A stretch of DNA of 52,107 bases from an uncultured Eudoraea sp. (GCF_947258525.1 NZ_CAMYIP010000094.1:1-52107); one strand, 5' to 3'; numbered from the stretch's first letter, positions 17,278-26,473 are shown. Notes: generated by a model not told the origin, from the letters alone. Made by a program: numbers and translations.

Positions 17278-18441
17278 CTATTTACTTGCAAAAAGGGTAA
17301 CATCTTCTTCAGAAATTTCGTCACCGCCCAGGATAATTAAGCGTTCCACCACATTTCGTAGTTCGCGAATATTTCCCGTCCAATCATAACCTTTTAAAAG
17401 TTCAAGCGCTTTTTTACTAAATTTTTTGATAACCACACCTTGTTCAGAGGCAATTAAAGAGGTAAAATGATCTATTAGTAGCGGAATATCTTCCCTTCGG
17501 TCATTCAGTGAAGGTACATTTATGAGTATTACAGCTAACCGATGGTATAGGTCTTCTCTAAATTTTCCTTCTGCAATTTCTTGTTGAAGATCTTTGTTGG
17601 TTGCGGCTATTACGCGCACATCAACTTTAATATCTTTATCCGTACCTACCCGTGAAATTTTACTTTCCTGCAAAGCCCTAAGTACTTTCGCCTGAGCGGA
17701 CAGGCTCATATCTCCTATTTCATCCAAAAAGATAGTGCCCTTATTGGCAGCTTCAAATTTACCGGCCCTATCCCTTACTGCCGAAGTGAAAGCTCCTTTA
17801 ACATGACCAAATAATTCACTTTCAATTAGTTCAGAAGGGATTGCCGCACAATTTACTTCAATAAAAGGCCCACCACTACGATCACTTTTTTCATGCAACC
17901 AATGCGCCACAAGTTCCTTTCCTGTACCATTTGATCCTGTAATTAAAACCCTTGCATCCGTTGGCGCTACCTTTTCAATCATATCCTTGATGGCCGTAAT
18001 CTCCTTACTTTCCCCAATCATTTCATAACCCTTACTAACCTTCTTCTTTAAGATCTTGTTTTCCTTAACAAGTTGTTTTTTGTCCAGGGCATTCCTAACT
18101 GTAGTTAGCAGTCTGTTTAAATCAGGTGGTTTGGAGATGTAGTCGAAAGCCCCTAACCTCATTGTATTTACAGCAGTATCCAAATCCCCGTGTCCGGAAA
18201 TCATGATAAACGGTATTTCCGGCCTTACTTTTTTTGCAGCCTGCAGCACTTCAACGCCGTCCATTTTGGGCATTTTTATATCACAAAGCGCCAGGTCATA
18301 ATCTGTTTTTTTAATCATCTCCAGACCATTAGAACCATCTTCTGCCTCATCTACTTCGTACGTTTCACTTTCTTCCGATAAAATTTTAACCAAAACCCTG
18401 CGGATTGCCGCTTCATCTTCAATAACCAGTATTTTAGACAT
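17278..18441 (-). CDS. Sigma-54-dependent response regulator without DNA-binding domain
   Basis: A 387-aa NtrC-type activator. The start at 18441 (MSKILVIEDEAAIRR) is chosen because it opens the receiver domain and clears the upstream gene by 10 bases; the frame itself is open to 18510. Receiver: residues 1-120, phospho-acceptor D54 in LALCDIKMPKMDG. AAA+ domain: about 145-375, with Walker A GSNGTGKE, Walker B TIFLDEIGDM, the loop GAFTSA in place of the usual GAFTGA, and the arginine finger region EDLYHRL. The protein ends at LFASK straight after the AAA+ lid, so the C-terminal Fis-type HTH of about 60 residues is absent. No cognate histidine kinase is nearby. Confidence 0.92.
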   Translation of the reverse strand: MSKILVIEDEAAIRRVLVKILSEESETYEVDEAEDGSNGLEMIKKTDYDLALCDIKMPKMDGVEVLQAAKKVRPEIPFIMISGHGDLDTAVNTMRLGAFDYISKPPDLNRLLTTVRNALDKKQLVKENKILKKKVSKGYEMIGESKEITAIKDMIEKVAPTDARVLITGSNGTGKELVAHWLHEKSDRSGGPFIEVNCAAIPSELIESELFGHVKGAFTSAVRDRAGKFEAANKGTIFLDEIGDMSLSAQAKVLRALQESKISRVGTDKDIKVDVRVIAATNKDLQQEIAEGKFREDLYHRLAVILINVPSLNDRREDIPLLIDHFTSLIASEQGVVIKKFSKKALELLKGYDWTGNIRELRNVVERLIILGGDEISEEDVTLFASK

Positions 18442-18451
18442 ACTCTTAATT

Positions 18452-19330
18452 TTAAAAAATTGAAATTTTAAATCCTGCTTTCCAGTATATACCTCCTGCG
18501 TTTTTGTCATTTAAGGTATAAACTTTTTCCCTCTTGTCATTTCTAAGCAAGCCACGCTGGTTCAACGTAACTCCTCCTATTCCATAAAATGACATACGTT
18601 TACTAATATTATACTGGTAGCCTACAGCCCCAAGAATCGCCGAGAGTGAAACGGCAGATCCGAATTCACCGTCGGGCAAAAGAATATCATTTTGGAGGTT
18701 TACAAAGTAGCCGTCCAAAAATAATGCCATTTGTAAAGTATGTTTATCTTTTATATGGTATCTAATATCAGTTCTGGGAATTCCCAGGGAATACGACCAG
18801 GATCTGTGAAATCTTTTATGATAATTAATAAGCGGTAAGGGAAAAGGAAGACCGGTGGTACTGTTATAGGTGAGTCCCAATATTAATCTGAACGGTTTGT
18901 CAATATCCTTTTTTTCCTTCCACATAGTCGCCGTAAGATTTAATAAAAAGTCATCTCCCTGCAGCCCATTTACCAAATTAGAAGCGATCCTGGGAGTCAC
19001 AATACCAACAAACCGCCAATCTTCATTTAGTTTAAAGATATAACCGGCATTGAAATCAATTACATAAAGGGTATTTAATCCACTCGAATCAAATGGATAT
19101 TCTTTAGTGATTTCAAAATCTATGAGATTAAACTCGCCTCCCAGAACAAGATACTTATCCCAACCAACTTTAATAGGAACATTTAGCAAAAATCGATAAC
19201 GTGATGCATTGGTGCCCGAATCTCCCTTAGGAAGTGAAGTATATTCAACCCTAAGTATATCCGTACTTTGAGCAAACGAAACTTCACTTAACAAAAGTAT
19301 AAAGGCTAGAACCAAAATATACCTTATCAT
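18452..19330 (-). CDS. DUF6268-like outer-membrane beta-barrel protein
   Basis: A 292-aa secreted protein. The signal peptide is MIRYILVLAFILLLSEVSFA. The rest alternates strands with aromatic girdle residues and ends in an aromatic residue (YWKAGFKISIF), as outer-membrane barrels do. Segments such as YRFLLNVPIKVGWDKYLVLGG and VGYQYNISKRMSFYGIGG resemble the DUF6268 barrel family. The function is unknown. It precedes the sigma-54 regulator by 10 bases on the same strand, so the two may share a transcript. Confidence 0.7.
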   Translation of the reverse strand: MIRYILVLAFILLLSEVSFAQSTDILRVEYTSLPKGDSGTNASRYRFLLNVPIKVGWDKYLVLGGEFNLIDFEITKEYPFDSSGLNTLYVIDFNAGYIFKLNEDWRFVGIVTPRIASNLVNGLQGDDFLLNLTATMWKEKKDIDKPFRLILGLTYNSTTGLPFPLPLINYHKRFHRSWSYSLGIPRTDIRYHIKDKHTLQMALFLDGYFVNLQNDILLPDGEFGSAVSLSAILGAVGYQYNISKRMSFYGIGGVTLNQRGLLRNDKREKVYTLNDKNAGGIYWKAGFKISIF

Positions 19331-19380
19331 ATCACCGAGAACGCTTCTTCCACATTAAAATTTTAATTAGGTATTTATAA

Positions 19381-20286
19381 TTATTTTTTAAATAAATGCA
19401 CGTCTCGTTGTGGAAACGGGATAACAATATTGTTTTTGCGGAACTCCGAATCAATTACATATCGAATTTCACTTTTTACCTTTAACGCAAGAAAAGTCTC
19501 ATTTATGTAAAAATGCAGCGAAAATGAAAGACCAGATTCTCCGAAATCATCAAAAAGCACAAATGGTAATGGATCTTTCAAAACTTTATTGTTCGATTTT
19601 AGACATGAAATCAATATTTCGGTAACCAAATCAACATTACTTCCATAGGCTACCTGAACTCGTATTTCTTCTCTGGTAGTTACATTATTTTGGGTATAGT
19701 TATAGACAATATCCTTCATAAATTTATGATTTGGGATAATTATGACCCTGTCATCCCGGGTAATAGCCCTGGTAGTTCTCAATTTAATTTCAACCACCTT
19801 ACCTACCTTACCCTCAGTCTCTACAATATCTCCAACCTGAACTGATTTATCCGTAATAATGAAAATACCCCCAATAATGTCCTGGAACAGATCCTGAAGG
19901 GCCAGGCCAAGTCCAACAAACAAGGCTGCTGATGCAGTAATAAGAAGAGTAATATCTACACCACCTGCTCTCAGTGTAAGAAGGATGACTAACAGATATA
20001 CAAAATACTTTATAAACTTAAAGATGCTAATAAACTTTAGCTTATCATCACCTTCCATTTTATTAGTATATAATCTCCTAATCGTTTTTAAAACAAAATC
20101 GGTTACAATAAAGGTTATAATTAAAAGTATTAGGAGCCCTATTGTTATATGAATGGAATTCTCACCTTCTTCACCCAGATGCAGTCCCCAATTTAAAAAC
20201 TCCTTTATGGAAGCCCATACATCTTCCTGAAAGAACCTCTTTACCTCGTCTTCTTCTTGCGCTAGCATGATTAGTATTTTAGCCAT
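19381..20286 (-). CDS. Small-conductance mechanosensitive channel, MscS family
   Basis: A 301-aa inner-membrane channel that opens under membrane tension. Three membrane segments lie at about residues 45-65, 85-105 and 110-135 (LTLRAGGVDITLLITASAAL, VGLGLALQDLFQDIIGGIFI). The Gly/Ala-rich pore helix is followed by the beta domain (VGDIVETEGKVGKVVEI, RAITRDDRVIIIPNH), both diagnostic for MscS. Start is uncertain: ATG at 20286 overlaps the permease stop by 16 bases, and ATG at 20268 would leave a 2-base gap. It is probably the last gene of the ABC transporter unit. Confidence 0.92.
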   Translation of the reverse strand: MAKILIMLAQEEDEVKRFFQEDVWASIKEFLNWGLHLGEEGENSIHITIGLLILLIITFIVTDFVLKTIRRLYTNKMEGDDKLKFISIFKFIKYFVYLLVILLTLRAGGVDITLLITASAALFVGLGLALQDLFQDIIGGIFIITDKSVQVGDIVETEGKVGKVVEIKLRTTRAITRDDRVIIIPNHKFMKDIVYNYTQNNVTTREEIRVQVAYGSNVDLVTEILISCLKSNNKVLKDPLPFVLFDDFGESGLSFSLHFYINETFLALKVKSEIRYVIDSEFRKNNIVIPFPQRDVHLFKK

Positions 20287-21614
20287 TTATATAATTCCTT
20301 ATAGGTTGGTTTCTTGCCATACATTAAAATTCCCACTCGGTAAATTTTGGCTGCGAGCCATACAATTCCGATAAATGTTACAATTAAAAGTACAATAGAA
20401 GTAATTATCTGCCACAGTGGAACCCCTCCATCTCCAATACCTCCTGGTAAACGCATGAGCATCACAATGGGTGACGTAAAAGGAAATAGGGAAAATGCAA
20501 TAGCAATAGGACCATGAGGGTTGCTAAATACAGAAAAGAATCCAACATAAATGGCCAGCATTAGTGGCAGAATTATGGGAAAAATAAATTGCTGTGTATC
20601 GGTCTCATTATCTACAGCCGCGCCAATAGCCGCATAAATAGAACTATAAATTAAATATCCGAGTATAAAATAAACTAAAAACAGAGAAATGAGTAAAAAC
20701 CAGGGTATCTGCAGAAGTTCGAGTGCATACAATTGCATCGTATTTGATGTTGCCGGTAAAGGAGAAATACTAGTCATAGGATTAGCTGAAATTGCAGATT
20801 GATCGCTGAAACCTGTAAGATCTATTCCGGAAACCAAAAATATTACAAACAAGAGTAAGGATGCAGATATTATCCAGATTGAAAATTGTGTTATTCCCGC
20901 TAAGGAAGTGCCAATAATCTTTCCTAACATTAATTGAAATGGTTTTACAGATGAGATTATTACTTCAATAATACGACTAGTTTTCTCTTCAATTACACTG
21001 CGCATCACAAAACCACCGTAGATAATGATAAACATCATTATCAAATAGCCAAATCCGCCACCAACAAAAGCTTTCATTTCATTTATACCTTTTAAATTTT
21101 GCTCTCCCGTAAAAGTGGCTATATTCATTTCGAAGTGGTCATTAATTGAAGTAAATTCCTCCGAAGAAACTCCAATATCTATTAACCTTCTTTGCCTTAA
21201 GCGTTCCTCGAATATATTTTCTAAAGGATCGAGCACCATAGTACTAGGAGCATCTTTTGAATAGAAGAAGGAATTTTGGGTTACCTGTTCCAGGTCGCTC
21301 CCATTAGGAATATACAACAGGCCTGAAAACCCAAGATTCAAAGTTGAATCCTTTGCTGCTTGCAACGATATCCCTTTAAAAAAAACATAGGAGGTTCTTT
21401 CGGTAGTATTGAAATCCGTAGAGAAGTAATCGCTTTCATTAAATATTGCGATTATCCTTTTCTGACTATCATTTACCTTAGTCAGATAAGCGATAAGTAC
21501 AATCATTCCCACCATAAGAATCGGACTTAGGAAAGTCATGATCACAAATGATTTGTTACGGACTTTAGCCAGATATTCGCGCTTAATTATTAAAGGCAAT
21601 TTATTCATGGCCAT
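20271..21614 (-). CDS. ABC-2 type transporter permease (NatB-like)
   Basis: A 447-aa membrane subunit of an ABC exporter. One N-terminal membrane helix (VRNKSFVIMTFLSPILMVGM) is followed by a large external loop of about 150 residues and then five or more membrane segments in the C-terminal half (GYLIMMFIIIYGGFVMRSV, FSIWIISASLLLFVIF, LVYFILGYLIYSSIYAAIGA). The segment EEKTSRIIEVIISSVKPFQLMLGK is the NatB/ABC-2 hallmark. NatB relatives export sodium, but the substrate here is not shown. It overlaps the ATP-binding gene by 14 bases. Confidence 0.9.
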   Translation of the reverse strand: MAMNKLPLIIKREYLAKVRNKSFVIMTFLSPILMVGMIVLIAYLTKVNDSQKRIIAIFNESDYFSTDFNTTERTSYVFFKGISLQAAKDSTLNLGFSGLLYIPNGSDLEQVTQNSFFYSKDAPSTMVLDPLENIFEERLRQRRLIDIGVSSEEFTSINDHFEMNIATFTGEQNLKGINEMKAFVGGGFGYLIMMFIIIYGGFVMRSVIEEKTSRIIEVIISSVKPFQLMLGKIIGTSLAGITQFSIWIISASLLLFVIFLVSGIDLTGFSDQSAISANPMTSISPLPATSNTMQLYALELLQIPWFLLISLFLVYFILGYLIYSSIYAAIGAAVDNETDTQQFIFPIILPLMLAIYVGFFSVFSNPHGPIAIAFSLFPFTSPIVMLMRLPGGIGDGGVPLWQIITSIVLLIVTFIGIVWLAAKIYRVGILMYGKKPTYKELYKWLKY

Positions 21615-22536
21615 TTATGTTTTGTACGGTTTGAATAAATATCTCATTAGCTGTAGGGATAGTCTCCACAAAATTATTTATACTCGCTTCTGCAGATAAT
21701 AGCGACAAAAAATTTCGGGTGTCATCCGAAGGTAATTGAACTGTAAAATCTAGTTGCTTTTTGCGCAAATCATATGTCGAAGCAGTGATATCAAATTTAT
21801 CTGAAATCTGTTTTAAAAAAATTTCCCCATTTTCTAATTCCAGTCCAACTCTATATATGTTGTTTTTGTATTGTCTTTTGATATCTTCAAGCCTACCATC
21901 CAAAATCTTTTCCGCATTGTGCAAAAGTGCAATATATTCACATAATTCTTCGACAGATTCCATTCTGTGAGTCGAAAAAATGATCGAAGTCCCTTTATCC
22001 TTAAGCTTTAAAATCTCTTCTTTTATAATGTTGGCATTAATAGGATCAAAACCACTAAAAGGTTCATCAAAAATTAAAAGTTTGGGCTCATGCAAGACTG
22101 TAACAACAAACTGAATTTTTTGCGCCATGCCTTTTGAAAGCTCCTGAATTTTTCTGTTCCACCAATCTCCTATTTCCAGCTTATCAAACCAATGCCTGAG
22201 CCTTTTATTTGCCTCAGATTTACTCAATCCTTTAAGCTGGGCAAGATACAGTGCCTGCTCGCCAACTTTCATGCTTTTATAAAGACCTCTCTCTTCAGGA
22301 AGATAACCAATTAAAGCTATATGATGAGGTTGCAGTAACTCTCCATTAAACAGAACTTCACCAGAATCTGGATAGGTAATTTGATTTATAATTCTTATTA
22401 AGGTTGTCTTACCAGCACCATTAGGGCCCAAGAGTCCATAAATACAATTCCTTGGTATCGCCAGAGAAACATTATTTAGTGCAATTTGGTCACCAAATTT
22501 TTTAGTAACATTATTGGCAACTAAGATATCTTTCAT
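21601..22536 (-). CDS. ABC transporter ATP-binding protein (NatA-like)
   Basis: A 311-aa ATPase that pairs with the permease at 20271. It shows Walker A (GLLGPNGAGKTTLIRII), a Q-loop (GYLPEERGLYKSM), the signature ELSKGMAQKIQFV, Walker B (LLIFDEPFSGFDP) with the catalytic Glu, and a switch His (STHRMESVEEL). The family-typical C-terminal extension (about residues 220-311) follows. It is the first gene of an ATPase-permease-MscS unit. Confidence 0.92.
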   Translation of the reverse strand: MKDILVANNVTKKFGDQIALNNVSLAIPRNCIYGLLGPNGAGKTTLIRIINQITYPDSGEVLFNGELLQPHHIALIGYLPEERGLYKSMKVGEQALYLAQLKGLSKSEANKRLRHWFDKLEIGDWWNRKIQELSKGMAQKIQFVVTVLHEPKLLIFDEPFSGFDPINANIIKEEILKLKDKGTSIIFSTHRMESVEELCEYIALLHNAEKILDGRLEDIKRQYKNNIYRVGLELENGEIFLKQISDKFDITASTYDLRKKQLDFTVQLPSDDTRNFLSLLSAEASINNFVETIPTANEIFIQTVQNINGHE

Positions 22537-22790
22537 GCGGGCATTGTTTTATTAAAATCTGAATGTATCCGTAACTTTTTCAAACCGAGTTTTGAACTTA
22601 GATAAAACAAATAGAGCAAATTCTTAATTACAACTTTTTCAATATTAGTAAAGTCAGAATTTATTATCTATTATCATTACTTTTTATAGGATTCAAAGAT
22701 ATAGAAATGCATTAAAACGGTTCTTTAAACCAGGTTATTTTGTTTTCAACCTCAATGATTTAATGCACAAAGCACGTATAAAAAACAAAA
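22537..22790. other. Intergenic spacer upstream of the NatA-like gene
   Basis: AT-rich spacer between the dnaJ terminator and the NatA-like gene. No ORF of credible size and no clear TAnnTTTG element on the minus strand. The promoter of the ABC unit should be here but I cannot place it. Confidence 0.4.
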
Positions 22791-22817
22791 CCCACCCTTA
22801 AATAGATTAAGGATGGG
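22791..22817 (-). terminator. Intrinsic terminator of grpE-dnaJ
   Basis: An 11-bp stem (CCCACCCTTAA / TTAAGGATGGG) that is fully paired with one G-U on the minus strand, followed there by TTTTGTTTTTT. It lies about 90 bases after the dnaJ stop. A second short hairpin (AATATTGG / CCAATATT) sits between, near 22848-22867. Confidence 0.7.
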
Positions 22818-22908
22818 AAAAAAATTGCTATGAAAAAGAAAATTAATATTGGTTTCCCAATATTGATTCAAATATACGTTTTTTATTTAAAAAGAAAAGT
22901 TTAATTCG

Positions 22909-24021
22909 TTAAGAGAACATATCTTTTACTTTTTCAAAAAAGGATTTATCAGATTTTTCTGGCTTTGGTTCAAAGTTCTCGGTATTACGCATCTTCTCAA
23001 AAAATTCACGTTGCTCCTTATTTAATTCCTTTGGCGTCCATACATTTACATGAACCAATAGGTCGCCTGTACCATAACCATTAATACTAGTAATACCTTT
23101 TCCTCTCAATCGCAGAATTTTGCCCGATTGAATACCTGCTTCCAATTTAATACGAACCTGACCTGTTACCGTATCAATCTCCTTAGTTGTACCTAAAATG
23201 GCATCCGAAATACTTATGTATAAATCATAATGAAGATTATCACCTTCTCGCTTTAAGGTAGCATGTTCCTTGGTTTCTATGGCAACCAGCAGATCTCCTG
23301 AAATTCCATTACCGGGAGCTTCATTACCCTTGCCGGATACTTTTAACTGCATCCCCTGCTCAACCCCTGGGGGTATTTTAATGGAAACTGTCTCTTCTAC
23401 CACTTTTAAGCCCTGAGCATCAGCATCTTTCGGTCTTTTATCTATGATTTGACCACTTCCTCCACAACTATTGCAGGTGGCTGCTGTTTGCATCCTACCT
23501 AAAATTGTATTGGTTATTTTTGTTACCTGCCCCGCACCGTTGCAGGTAGTACAGGTTTTATAGGTTACACCAGCCGCTTGCTTTTTACGTTTTACCTTAA
23601 CCTTTTTCTCAACACCATGGGCAATCTCTTCAAGGGTTAAGCTAACACGAATTCTTAAATTGCTGCCTTTTACTCTGCGTTGACCCCCACTAAAGCCTCC
23701 AAAGCCACCAAATCCGCCACCAAATGCACTGCCAAAAATATCCCCAAATTGGCTAAAGATATCGTCCATATTCATTCCTCCACCACCAAAACCACCGCCT
23801 TCAAATGCAGCATGCCCATATTGATCGTATCGGGCTTTCTTGTCAGGATCACTCAAAACTTCATAAGCTTCAGCCGCCTTTTTAAACATTTCTTCTGCCT
23901 CTGCGTCTCCCGGGTTTTTATCCGGGTGAAATTCTATGGCTTTTTTTCGATAAGCTTTTTTAATCTCAGCTGCTGTGGCGCTTTTGGAAATACCCAATAT
24001 TTCATAGAAATCCTGCTTCAT
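22909..24021 (-). CDS. dnaJ: DnaJ (Hsp40) chaperone with one zinc centre
   Basis: A 370-aa co-chaperone that delivers clients to DnaK and stimulates its ATPase. J-domain: residues 1-66 with HPD at 32-34. A Gly/Phe-rich region spans about 73-112. The zinc region has only two CxxCxGxG repeats (C157/C160 and C183/C186). The spacing matches repeats 2 and 3 of E. coli DnaJ, which form zinc centre II. Repeats 1 and 4 (centre I) are replaced by Cys-free sequence (RKKQAAGVTYKT and RPKDADAQGLKV). The C-terminal client-binding domains follow. It lies 15 bases after grpE. Confidence 0.95.
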   Translation of the reverse strand: MKQDFYEILGISKSATAAEIKKAYRKKAIEFHPDKNPGDAEAEEMFKKAAEAYEVLSDPDKKARYDQYGHAAFEGGGFGGGGMNMDDIFSQFGDIFGSAFGGGFGGFGGFSGGQRRVKGSNLRIRVSLTLEEIAHGVEKKVKVKRKKQAAGVTYKTCTTCNGAGQVTKITNTILGRMQTAATCNSCGGSGQIIDKRPKDADAQGLKVVEETVSIKIPPGVEQGMQLKVSGKGNEAPGNGISGDLLVAIETKEHATLKREGDNLHYDLYISISDAILGTTKEIDTVTGQVRIKLEAGIQSGKILRLRGKGITSINGYGTGDLLVHVNVWTPKELNKEQREFFEKMRNTENFEPKPEKSDKSFFEKVKDMFS

Positions 24022-24036
24022 AAGTCTATTATTTGT

Positions 24037-24609
24037 TTAATTTCCAACAACCACTTTTGGATGTCGTATAATTTTATCTCCAAGTTTGAACCCCTTTTCA
24101 ACAACATCTATTATTTTACCTTTTAGTTTTTTATTAGGAGCAGGAATCTGGGTAATTGCGTCATGGACTTCGGCGTCAAAAGCATCACCTTCTTTCGCTT
24201 TTATCTCCTGTAAACCCTTAGATTTAAGTGTTTCTTTTAATTTATTACTGATAAGATCAACACCTTTAAACAATTCTTTATCGGTAGACTTAGAGATCTC
24301 TTTTAGAGCCCTATCAAAATCATCCATGATCGGCAACAGAGCTAACATAATCTCCTGCCCGGCAGTTTTAAAAAGGTCCATACGTTCCTTAGTAGTGCGC
24401 TTTTTGTAATTTTCAAACTCCGCAAACAGCCTTAAAAACTTGTCTTTTTCCTTTTCCAGATCTTCCTTTAATTGTTCTTCAATAGATTTTATCTCCTCTT
24501 GCTGCTCATTTGAATCTGCCTCCAAGTCCTGTTCTTCCCCCATTTCCTCAAATAACTGCTCTTCCGGAATCATTTCATTGATCTCGTCTGACTTATCTTT
24601 TTTGTTCAT
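24037..24609 (-). CDS. grpE: Nucleotide exchange factor GrpE
   Basis: A 190-aa DnaK nucleotide exchange factor. The N-terminus is a long acidic coiled coil (residues about 10-100; EEIKSIEEQLKEDLEKEKDK). The conserved region FAEFENYKKRTTKERMDLF and the beta-wing end (GDAFDAEVHDAITQIP, IIDVVEKGFKLGDKIIRHP) follow. It precedes dnaJ by 15 bases and has its own promoter at 24646-24678. Confidence 0.95.
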   Translation of the reverse strand: MNKKDKSDEINEMIPEEQLFEEMGEEQDLEADSNEQQEEIKSIEEQLKEDLEKEKDKFLRLFAEFENYKKRTTKERMDLFKTAGQEIMLALLPIMDDFDRALKEISKSTDKELFKGVDLISNKLKETLKSKGLQEIKAKEGDAFDAEVHDAITQIPAPNKKLKGKIIDVVEKGFKLGDKIIRHPKVVVGN

Positions 24610-24645
24610 TTGGTATTGCTTTTTATAAACCTCAAATTAGGATGG

Positions 24646-24678
24646 CAAAAGTACTGCCAATTCTTTTAAAATGTCAAA
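24646..24678 (-). promoter_or_regulatory. grpE-dnaJ promoter
   Basis: On the minus strand TTTG (24678-24675) is followed after 21 bases by TACTTTTG (24653-24646), fitting the TTTG-N17-23-TAnnTTTG consensus. The leader to the grpE ATG would be about 30 nt. I see no CIRCE-like inverted repeat. Confidence 0.6.
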
Positions 24679-24692
24679 ATGTCACAAAAAAA

Positions 24693-24714
24693 AACACCCT
24701 AATTACAGGATGTT
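24693..24714 (-). terminator. Intrinsic terminator of the TIGR01777 gene
   Basis: On the minus strand AACATCCT, loop GTAATT, then AGGGTGTT forms an 8-bp stem with one U-G pair, followed by a run of Ts. It lies about 30 bases after the epimerase stop and separates it from grpE. Confidence 0.65.
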
Positions 24715-24745
24715 CTATTTGAAACTACTTATCTATATATTTAAT

Positions 24746-25705
24746 CTACACGTATTCTTTGGACAAAACATCATCCTTGTTGTCCTCATTGACTTGCTCT
24801 GAGTATATATTTTCCAATGCTCTGCAAATATTATTAAATTCAAAATTAAAGCCTTCTTTTTCTATTTTTTTACTGCTCACGCGCTGACTAACAAATAAAA
24901 GATAAGACATTTCACCCAGGATAAGTCTCATTGCAAATTGAGGAATATTGGGCAAAAACAAGGGTTTATTAAGGACCTTGGCCAATTCTTTGACCATTTT
25001 TCTGTTAGTTACAGGATTTGGCGCTACTCCGTTATAAACACCAGACAGATTATTTTCCATGGTAAATACAAACATTCGGGCAATATCATTCACATGTATC
25101 CATGATTGCCATTGTTCCCCAGAACCAAATGAAGCGCCTAAATATTTTCTAACAGCATTTTCTATATTTGGTAAAGCTCCTCCCTCTGATGAGAGAACAA
25201 GGCCAATTCTTATTTTAGCTACAGTACAATTAAGCTCCTTGAATTTATCCATTTCTTTTTCCCACATCTCTGATACTTCCCCCAAAAAGCTTGCATCCAC
25301 GGTCGTTTCCTTTTCGGTGTAAAAATCAGTTAGGGAATTTGGATAGATTCCGATTGCAGATGCAGATATGAAAGTAATTCTTTCCTTCGTGTTCAAGTTT
25401 TTAATTGCACTATATAGTGTGCTAAGGCTGTCTATTCTGCTGGATAGAATTTGCTTTTTGTAAGATTTTGTCCATTTGCCTGCAATACCAGCACCAGCCA
25501 AATTGATAATTGCAGTAACTCCCTCAAAACAATTTGCATCTAATTTATTTTTTTCTGGCTCCCAATAAAATCCCTGATAATTGTTTTCGTTCTTTATTTT
25601 GGATCTATCAGTTGTAAGATAATTAACTGAAATCCCTTTTTCACGACATAGGTCGGTTATGGCTTTGCCTATTAATCCGGTTGCCCCGGCAATTAATACT
25701 TTCAT
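24746..25705 (-). CDS. TIGR01777 family NAD(P)-binding epimerase-like protein
   Basis: A 319-aa short-chain-dehydrogenase-like protein of the TIGR01777 (YfcH/SulA-like) family. The Rossmann motif is AGATGLIGKAI (residues 6-16). Characteristic segments are FYWEPEKNKLD, AIINLAGAGIAGKWTKSYK, RIGLVLSSEGGALPN, GSGEQWQSWIHVNDIARMF and YNGVAPNPVTN. A DUF1731 tail occupies the C-terminus. The substrate is unknown. It follows mnmD by 104 bases. Confidence 0.88.
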   Translation of the reverse strand: MKVLIAGATGLIGKAITDLCREKGISVNYLTTDRSKIKNENNYQGFYWEPEKNKLDANCFEGVTAIINLAGAGIAGKWTKSYKKQILSSRIDSLSTLYSAIKNLNTKERITFISASAIGIYPNSLTDFYTEKETTVDASFLGEVSEMWEKEMDKFKELNCTVAKIRIGLVLSSEGGALPNIENAVRKYLGASFGSGEQWQSWIHVNDIARMFVFTMENNLSGVYNGVAPNPVTNRKMVKELAKVLNKPLFLPNIPQFAMRLILGEMSYLLFVSQRVSSKKIEKEGFNFEFNNICRALENIYSEQVNEDNKDDVLSKEYV

Positions 25706-25809
25706 TGCATAATTTTCGCTAAAGATATTGGTTTTTAAACCCGTAGCAATCAGGTTTAATTTGGATTTAACAGTATCCTTTATAAATTATTGCTAAAATT
25801 TGTTTCCCT

Positions 25810-26472
25810 TTACACTTTTAGAGCCCTAAGCATTTCCCTTTTACCGGGTGGTCCAGGTAAGCGTTCTACGACAAAACCAACAGCCTGCATTGCTCTTCTG
25901 ACACTTCCTTTAGCCGAATAGGTGACCAAAACTCCATGTTTAGTAAGAGCTTTATACATTTTATCAAAAACCGGTTCTGTCCAAAGTTCCGGTTGTACCC
26001 TGGCACCAAAGGCATCAAAATATATAAGGTCGTAAAGATTGTTGTCAGAGATGTCCCGGAAGTCTTTTTTGTACTTATTAAATGTAAAACGAGGTGTAAT
26101 TATTGTTTTGATTCCCCAGGGACACGTATGCATTTCAAAAAATGCCTCTCTATACGTCTCTGCCTCCAAAGTTCCAATATAATCAAGCTGTGATATTTCT
26201 TCATCTGTTACGGGATAAGCCTCAATACCAGTATAATCTACCCTTCTATTAGTTTTTTCGGCTTCAATCAAAGTTATCAGGGCATTGAGACCTGTTCCAA
26301 AACCAATCTCCAAAATATTTATGGGCTCATTGGTTAAATATTGGAATCCTTTATCTATAAAAACATGATTTGCCTCATTTACGGCACCGTGTTTGGAGTG
26401 ATATTGTTCCTCCCAATCCTGTATTTGAATGGTTTTGGAACCATCGGCCGTAGTAATTATCTTTCGTATCAA
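25810..26472 (-). CDS. mnmD: tRNA 5-methylaminomethyl-2-thiouridine methyltransferase MnmD
   Basis: A 220-aa SAM-dependent methyltransferase completing mnm5s2U at the tRNA wobble position. It is the stand-alone MnmD form without the MnmC oxidase domain. The SAM-binding motif is ILEIGFGTGLNALITL (about residues 50-65); the catalytic-side motif is YDLIYFDAFGARVQPELW. The family C-terminus VERLPGPPGKREMLRA is present. It starts 1 base after the DUF4920 gene stop on the same strand, so the two are likely one transcript. Confidence 0.9.
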   Translation of the reverse strand: MIRKIITTADGSKTIQIQDWEEQYHSKHGAVNEANHVFIDKGFQYLTNEPINILEIGFGTGLNALITLIEAEKTNRRVDYTGIEAYPVTDEEISQLDYIGTLEAETYREAFFEMHTCPWGIKTIITPRFTFNKYKKDFRDISDNNLYDLIYFDAFGARVQPELWTEPVFDKMYKALTKHGVLVTYSAKGSVRRAMQAVGFVVERLPGPPGKREMLRALKV

Positions 26473-26473
26473 C

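Noticed and set aside
22830-22904. A 24-codon plus-strand frame after the dnaJ terminator
   Set aside because: Very basic, low-complexity and overlapping a hairpin; no promoter or conserved feature visible.
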